A stretch of 64,000 nucleotides of DNA from the NCBI RefSeq assembly GCF_007655135.1, contig NC_045131.1:1612001-1676000 (forward strand), in the 5' to 3' direction. Numbering within the stretch: the first letter of the stretch is position 1; every line of letters begins with the position of its first letter. This document shows, one piece after another, positions 58,052-64,000 of the stretch. The translations under genes were made by a program, and so were the position numbers. The DNA comes from Punica granatum (lineage: Eukaryota > Streptophyta > Magnoliopsida > Myrtales > Lythraceae). The notes beneath the pieces are model-generated. The model saw only the letters and a list, made by a program, of their open reading frames with translations. It did not search any database and was not told where the DNA came from.

Positions 58052-58303
58052 TCTTCAAGAGAGAAGAGATTCAGAATATTTAGTCGTCTTATCTTCAAGG
58101 GACAAGAGAAAATCTTTAGGAAAAATTGTAGCGGTAGAAGGTCGTAAATGCTATCTATCTTCAAGGGACAAGAGATCAAGGGACAAGAGAAAATCTATAG
58201 GAAAAATTGTAGCAGTAGAAGATCGCAAATGCTATCTATCTTCAAGGGACTAGAGATTCAGAATATTTGGGAGAAATTGTAGCGGTAGAAGATCGAAAAT
58301 GCT
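58052..58303. repeat. Tandem repeat array upstream of B3 copy 1
   Basis: Four units each begin ATCTTCAAGRGA: 58052-58090 (39 bases), 58091-58156 (66), 58157-58237 (81, with TCAAGGGACAAGAGA doubled) and 58238-58303 (66). Shared phrases are AAAATTGTAGCGGTAGAAG and AAATGCTAT. It starts about 180 bases 5' of the B3 start codon, so it lies in the promoter or leader. Confidence 0.85.
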
Positions 58304-60076
58304 ATTGAGCCTTCAGGTATTGTAATGAGATGACTTAGTTTGAAATAGGAAATCCTTCTATAAATGATATCATAGTATCTTTGCCAACAAAAAAATATTT
58401 TTATGAGAGATATTTCCTAATTTATAGTACTTATTATCGTGATTTGCTCTGGGAAAAAGAAAAAAAAAAGATTTTAGCGTTTTATGTAAATGAAATTGCA
58501 AGTAAACACGTATCGAACAAAAAAAAAAAAGATAAGAGAAAATACTGTAATCCTTGGTTTTATTTTGATTTGTAGCGTGGGTTGTGCTCCGACATCTTGA
58601 TTCTGCTATACTTCTCTTCTCTTCCCTTTTTTTTTTTTTTTTCAAGACAATCTTATTTCTATTCCTTTAAAAAATGAACCAGATTATATTGAGTTCTCAA
58701 AAGAAGCCCAATCAAAATCACACATTGCCTCTGCTGCTCTCTCCTGTCTCTTTCCTCTTCCCTCAGCTCAGCAGTCAGTACCCTTTCTACATGAATTCCT
58801 CTTCTATCTTTATCTCCTTCACCTACTGTCTCTCCCTCACTATTTCTTGTACCGAAGAACTATTATATATATATATATATATATATCCTTGAGGCGCAAT
58901 TGATTGAATAATGTTGTTAATTTGATAGAAAAGCATGAAGAAAACAAAATCTAAAACGAGGGTAATCATTGGTTTGCGATATTGTCAGTAACTTATGTTA
59001 GGGTTGTGTTTGATTGTTTGTGCTCCCTGCTTTTCTTTCTACCTGGTGGGTTGAGGAAACAAAAAAGAGTGAAAATGGTGACTAAGCTCAGAGTAGAAAG
59101 CGGACTTGCAGAAGTTGCAGTGATGATTTTTTTATTTTTTGTAGCCATTTAAATGGTTCGATCTCTGTAGAGGAGGGAGGCAGCCTCGAAGTGGATCGGT
59201 AAATTTAGCAGGCAAGAAAGATAGCTGCATCTCCTTTTGTTGACCATTTTGGGAGGAGTAGGTAGAGGAGGCGGAGGGAGTCGGTCGGGGGCTGGGGTGA
59301 GGGTGCGGAGATGAGGGAGAGGAGAAAGTGCATAATAAGGGAGAGAGGAGGTGGGGCTATTTCGAAAATGAAAAGAATTTAGGTTGTTTTTTATTTTTAT
59401 TTTTATTTCTTAAAATTTGAGAGGGAGATGAATGGAGTTGAGTAGAAACTTTTTTCGGAACCAACTGCGACCCATACCAGAGAATATACCGACGACCATG
59501 GTTCGATTTTCCTCATTGAATGAATCGGCTTTGATACCAAAAGGTCTCTGCCAAAATTTTAAAAAAAGATTATTGTTTTTTTAACTAATGTAGATGAAAT
59601 TGTAATGTAACGTTTTATACAATTGGCAAGATCAAGAAGTGTGTTCAAAAATTTCTTGTAATAGGTTACCCGTCGTATGCTAACCCCTCAGAAAAATTTT
59701 TGTTCCACTGCCAGTACTATTGAAAAAAAAAAAGATGATCTTTGCTTCTCGTCAGTGTTTATTAGAGGTATATAATCGTCTGAGGCTCTTTAGAAAAAGG
59801 GACGACTATTTACATATCTTGTAACCGGTTATTTAGTCTGCGGGGAACGATATAAGAGCGGTATATATAAAACTTCTTAAAAAAATTATAAGTAGCCATC
59901 AAGTTTTCTGGTGGAAATTATAAGTTTTCTCGATTGAGTACGTCATGAGATGGTTCGATGCGTTTTACAGAATGGTCGAGGTGACTCGACGATGACACGG
60001 TTGCTTATATAGAATCGTTGAGGTGACTAGATCTTGTATAGAGTTGTCGCTTGCTGGTGGCTGGTTTATTTCCCCC
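58304..60076. other. Intergenic DNA between the two B3 genes
   Basis: No gene is seen. It holds A/T runs, a (TA)n at about 58863-58888, and GGAGG-rich sequence at 59260-59350 next to an AT-rich stretch. TTTGATACCA at 59530-59539 is the reverse complement of a common retroelement primer-site core, but no LTRs surround it. Confidence 0.5.
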
Positions 60077-60967
60077 TCAGTCATCTCCTGCTTCCTCCGG
60101 CTCAGAAGCTCTTTCGACAACGACAATGGCCATGTAAAGTTCCTCCCCGACTCTGAATGACCAAATCTGAACCTCATCGCCTTCGTGTAAGTTGTTATCT
60201 TCCACAAAATCGGTCCAAACCCTCGTGGTCAGCACGTAGACGTTAGATTTCTTCCCGCATCCCTTTTTCGACTCCCACTTCCTTAAGCTTAGCGTGTGGC
60301 GATGGCGTGATGGGCCTATTGCCTGAACTGGAATACCGCTATGGCGTGATGGGCCATTTGCCTGAACTGGCATACCGCTCTGGTTACCTTCAATAGCCGG
60401 ATTCGATTGCAGTGTTGCCAACTCCTCGTCGTTCAGGAACGCGAGGGACGTGATATGCTTCTTGGGCAGCGACAGGCGGCTGTAATGCTTTGTCACATCA
60501 GTCTCGGTCAGCACCTTCTGGCACACGGGGCCGATGTCGCTCCCTCCAAGTTCGCGCTCGATCCAGCCCCTCAAGTCTTGAGGCATGTCCTTGGGATGGA
60601 AGAGCAGAGGGCCTTCTTGCTTCGGCTTCCTTGGTGGCCTCGGGTGCTTCGGTCCCCTCTCCTCTTGAGGTCTATTCCTCACTGTTGCAGGGTCCCGACT
60701 AAGCTCATGACCCTGAGAGGATTCGATCTCGCTCAAAGCCATTGTTCTCTCCATCTTCTTCTTAATGTTATACTTTTTGTACGCAACATGACCGACAAGC
60801 ACGAGCATGTCGAACTTGGTCATGCCCTCCCACCAGTGCCCCCTCATATCTTCGGAACAGAGAAGGTCATCCTCCTCGACCTTCTCATCCGTCGTTCTCG
60901 CGGAAGTACTCGAGGACGAGATCTTCCTCTCTTTTTCCTTCCTTCCTCGATTCTCTTCTTCCGCCAT
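60077..60967 (-). CDS. B3-domain protein of the plant DUF313/At1g05920-like family, copy 2
   Basis: Intronless, 296 residues, a clear paralogue of the protein at 56796-57875. Shared blocks are KPKQEGPLLFHPKDMPQDLR, GWIERELGGSDIGPVCQKVL, TETDVTKHYSRLSLPKKHI, VWTDFVEDNNLHEGDEVQIW and SFRVGEELYMAIVVV. The N-terminal region is shorter and differs; it has the aromatic patch WWEGMTKFDMLVLVGHVAYK seen in other members of this B3 family. A 13-residue unit is doubled: SGMPVQANGPSRH then SGIPVQAIGPSRH. That lengthens the loop ahead of the core strand compared with copy 1, which has one such unit. The frame is intact, so it may be functional. Start at 60967 is the first Met. Confidence 0.88.
   Translation of the reverse strand: MAEEENRGRKEKERKISSSSTSARTTDEKVEEDDLLCSEDMRGHWWEGMTKFDMLVLVGHVAYKKYNIKKKMERTMALSEIESSQGHELSRDPATVRNRPQEERGPKHPRPPRKPKQEGPLLFHPKDMPQDLRGWIERELGGSDIGPVCQKVLTETDVTKHYSRLSLPKKHITSLAFLNDEELATLQSNPAIEGNQSGMPVQANGPSRHSGIPVQAIGPSRHRHTLSLRKWESKKGCGKKSNVYVLTTRVWTDFVEDNNLHEGDEVQIWSFRVGEELYMAIVVVERASEPEEAGDD
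60302..60379 (-). repeat. 39-bp in-frame tandem duplication inside the B3 domain
   Basis: Units 60302-60340 and 60341-60379 both read ATGGCGTGATGGGCC then TGCCTGAACTGG and ATACCGCT, with only three or four base differences. It codes the doubled GIPVQAIGPSRH segment. Confidence 0.95.
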
Positions 60968-63500
60968 TCCTCGATTTGTCTGGAGTTCGCACTAATTCTA
61001 TAAGGTAGATTAATTTTTCCAGGTTATTTATCGCACCATGTTGCATTTAATTTGTAGCCCATGATATCAAAACAGAAATATCTTTTTAAAATTTTAAAAG
61101 TCAAGTCATCTGACTGCGATATCACATTCTCGTTTTAAATGGAGATAGCACGAGCTATAGCACGAAAACCCGACTCGAGATATTGCCATCTCTTATTTAT
61201 TTTGTGAGATATATATATTTCCTAATCCATTATTCATAATAAACGAAATGTCCAAGCATCGGTTGAATTCGATATATCATTACTTGTTTTGAGGAAAAAA
61301 AATATTACATATTGGATTACTGTATAATCATAAACAAATTTTATTTGATTTATTGTCTTTTTATTTGGGCCGCCATTATGGGCCGGATCTAATACGTTGT
61401 CCAATAGATTGGTGTGGGCGCTCATTATTCTTCAGCCTTCATCAGTAAAATCCCCGTAATATATGGAGATCGGGAAACATTTGCCCCTCGACTTTATTTA
61501 AGAATAAACGATTTATAGTTTATAACGTCGTACATTAACCTTGTCGATAAATCCTTGTTTCTCGTCAAACAGTGGGACGGGCAGTTTATAGATAATATTT
61601 TATCTCGTAACAAATTATCGAGTCTCGAGCGATAGAATAATTACATTATTAATTAATTTAAGATCAACATAAGTCGGCATTAAGCTTGTATCGCTCTTAT
61701 GCCAGATCATTTTATCTCGGTTTCACTTACAGCTTTCCTCTTCAAGGCATTCGAGCGAGATCGTGCTTTTCGGTCTTCTCCATTTGGATGTTTGAATATT
61801 TAGCTAACTTGTTCACATTAGCATTGAATCTTCAACATCGTCAAAAGCCTTTTGAAATTATTAGGCCATATAAGAATGAGGATGGCAGAGTAATTTCTGA
61901 TTATATTTTGCCTTAATCAGCAAAATTCGACTATATACCTTGTGATCCAGTGACATCAATTAGAATTTGATGAATGTTTATGGTTGGCCAACTCTTGTTA
62001 CTTGTTACTGGCTCGGGGTCACTCTTCGTATGATGAAATGTACGGAGCATGGATTAGCGTACCATCCCTAAAATATAAATGGACTGCATCAATTTGATGG
62101 TCGATATTTGCTCGTATGGAAGGACAGAAAAACCCGATCTTCATACGGCATTTTCCGGCACTACAAAATAGGTCCCGCACACAAATGCTCATCAAAACAG
62201 CATTATAACCGGTGATTATTCAAGCTCCTGCCGGGTCATTGGACTAACAAAAAATGCTCAAGAAATCGTCTGATGAAATATCTCTGTGCTTACCGAAAAG
62301 AAATTATATCTCAGAGTGAAGTGCAAGCTTCCACTTATTAGAGTATTCGCTTGTTTTATATGAATTTATGCTCTCAAAATTTTTTTTCCCTCTTTTCCGG
62401 TTAGGTACGAGGCCTACGGGTTAAAAAGGGATAAGGGAGCTGGAAACAAAGAGGGACGAGGAGCTATAGGTGAAATCTCGATCTCAAGTAGAAAAGTATA
62501 TGTCAAAACATAATTATTTATTATTAATAAAAATTATTGTATAGTACATCCAGTTGTTTTATTTTATAGATATAAAGAATGGATTGACAATCAAAGCTTT
62601 CTTATGTCGGGATCCACGCGCGATCTAAGGCAATGTGCGGTACAAGTTACCTTAATATTTCTAGGAACTCCTTGTCGCAGTAGCACTATCTTTCGAGCAG
62701 TCATCAATTGATATCGAGTACATAACACTGCTCAATAAGATTCTTTCCAAATCGAGTTTTATGAGATATGACATTTTTCCCCCTTTTACTTCGCAATTTT
62801 TTTAGTTATATGTGTATGTGGAACTTTCTCGAACTACGGTGAAATTAAAAAACGAGAAAAATCATTAAATTCTCAGGGCTAAGCATAAAATTAATTCATA
62901 ATATGCTGAGTATACATGATTCTATAATTGGTAGGTGAATTTCATATCTATATCAAGCCATGTAATAATTCTCGTAATCACGGCCTTATATAAGGATGGC
63001 CCTCGATGACCTGACCAATTAATTAAAAAAAGAAAAGAAAAGAGGAGGAGCTGACCAGTCCAGTTCTCCAGAAGATGACACCTTCTCTTCATCATTTTCC
63101 CAATTAATTTCCTTTTTTTTTCTTTTTTTTTTTTGGCTGAAGAAGCCATTTCCGAATCACTTTTTTTCATATGAACATTATTTGCCGCTCTAGCGGAGCT
63201 TGTGATATATATGAGGAGGATTATAGAATTACTACCAAGCCAACATCGTTGTATATGGTTTCACAAGGAAAAATTTGTGGTATGTAAAGCACATGGTACG
63301 GAGTGCAGCAGTGATGGAACACTTGTGTTGGAGTGATCATGACTCTGTCCTTCCTCTTCTCTTTCTCCTCCCTCCTCTCTCTCCCCGGCTGGACGAGCGA
63401 GGGAGGGAAGTTAATATGTACTCTTCTTTTTAAGATAAGTGGGATGACTAGCAAGCACCGGTTGGAGAAGCAACCTTTACTTTGCCACAAAGGTTGCTTT
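60968..63500. other. AT-rich intergenic DNA
   Basis: About 2.5 kb without a recognisable gene. An open frame at 61686-61916 (76 residues, ending PYKNEDGRVISDYILP) has no known family. Pyrimidine runs lie at 63109-63134 and 63343-63386. A perfect short inverted repeat, AGCAACCTTT / AAAGGTTGCT, lies at 63463-63493, at the edge of the duplication that follows. Confidence 0.5.
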
Positions 63501-64000
63501 CTTTAATTTGATTTTAGTTTCTACTGATTTACAAAAATCCAGACAGATTTCAACGTTATTCCATTTTCTGGATGAACTAAAGTCTTGCCTGCTTAAGTTT
63601 TCTTATAAAGTAATGTGGCTATGCATTCTAGCCTCCATAGACATTTGTTAAAAAATGGAGCTGGTGACCTTATTCATTTAATGCTGTGATGGTGATGAAG
63701 CTAAACGAAGGAAAAAAATATATATATATATTTGTCTGTTCCTCGATCACTACTTTAAATTCTCTGAAGCTTGTTCTTGTTGTTCATCAGGCCACAGCAA
63801 GCTTATTCTGTTTTGCGTTATCTTGCTTTACCTCTTGCAGGCACCTTTAAAGCTCGTCTCTGCCATGAAAGGTAGCCGTGAGAAACTAGGGGCAGCTCAG
63901 AGAAAGCTGAAGGTAACATGGGCTCCCGATGTTTATGACCCACCTCCGACATCAGTGTCTCATGTCGTGAGAAGGGGCACGAAGCAGCAAAAGCTGTCCA
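63501..64000 (+). pseudogene. Partial copy of the Lys-rich protein gene (intron 1 and exon 2), runs off the window
   Basis: Matches 55170-55700, with a deletion of about 30 bases near 63547. It keeps the intron acceptor CTCTTGCAG and then exon 2 from 63841 ([20 protein letters not shown] and onward), open to the window end with mostly silent changes. Exon 1 is absent from the 2.5 kb to the left; the match begins abruptly in the intron. In this window it therefore has no start codon, and I call it a duplicated gene fragment. A new upstream exon cannot be excluded. Confidence 0.8.

Noticed and set aside
59526..59539. Retrotransposon primer-binding site (TGGTATCAAAGCC on the minus strand)
   Set aside because: No long terminal repeats, polypurine tract or retroviral-type coding sequence surround it, so a chance match or isolated fragment is more likely.

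Overview
The window is nuclear DNA from a flowering plant, most likely a eudicot. The genes are intron-rich with GT-AG introns, and several have close angiosperm counterparts (AFC1 LAMMER kinase, kinesin KIN-5B, chloroplast DAPF, WAT1/UMAMIT transporter, H2A.W, PLS-class PPR, plant-specific B3 family). The spaces between genes are AT-rich with many TA microsatellites, MITEs, SINEs and one LINE fragment. I cannot name the species; a Myrtales plant such as pomegranate is only a guess. There is no CRISPR array, operon, rRNA or intact tRNA gene.

Layout. 0-4.7 kb (minus): the 5' two thirds of an AFC1-type kinase gene, then an intronless PPR gene. 4.7-7.6 kb: AT-rich spacer with a tRNA-derived SINE and a 254-bp foldback. 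7.6-9.2 kb (plus): two-exon F-box/LRR gene. 9.2-11 kb: a 5'-truncated LINE with target-site duplications. 11.1-14.0 kb: nine-exon DAPF gene (lysine synthesis). 15.3-21.0 kb: 23-exon KIN-5B gene, whose last exon is followed by a diverged tandem copy of its own end. 21.6-22.4 kb: a TIR-like element carrying a broken F-box gene fragment. 24.5-26.5 kb: a nuclear Tify-domain-binding-domain protein. 27.5-29.6 kb (minus): a seven-exon WAT1-related transporter. 29.6-40 kb: gene-poor, containing an old collinear duplication that begins inside the WAT1 gene. 41.6-43.8 kb: soluble inorganic pyrophosphatase. 44.6-45.5 kb: a small acidic unknown protein. 47.2-50.4 kb: convergent histone genes H2B and H2A.W with a 557-bp hAT-type element between them. 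50.4-54.7 kb: spacer with SINE, organellar trnW-like and MITE remnants. 54.7-56.0 kb: a Lys-rich nuclear-type unknown protein, whose second exon is copied at the right edge (63.5-64 kb). 56.8-61 kb (minus): two intronless tandem B3-domain genes.

The genes are ordinary neighbours rather than a pathway cluster. The informative parts are recent rearrangements: the KIN-5B terminal-exon duplication that keeps its reading frame, the WAT1-locus duplication, a 39-bp in-frame duplication inside one B3 gene, and several mobile elements with readable ends. Exon borders were assigned by hand from splice sites and reading phase. Family names come from recognition of motifs, not from a database search.
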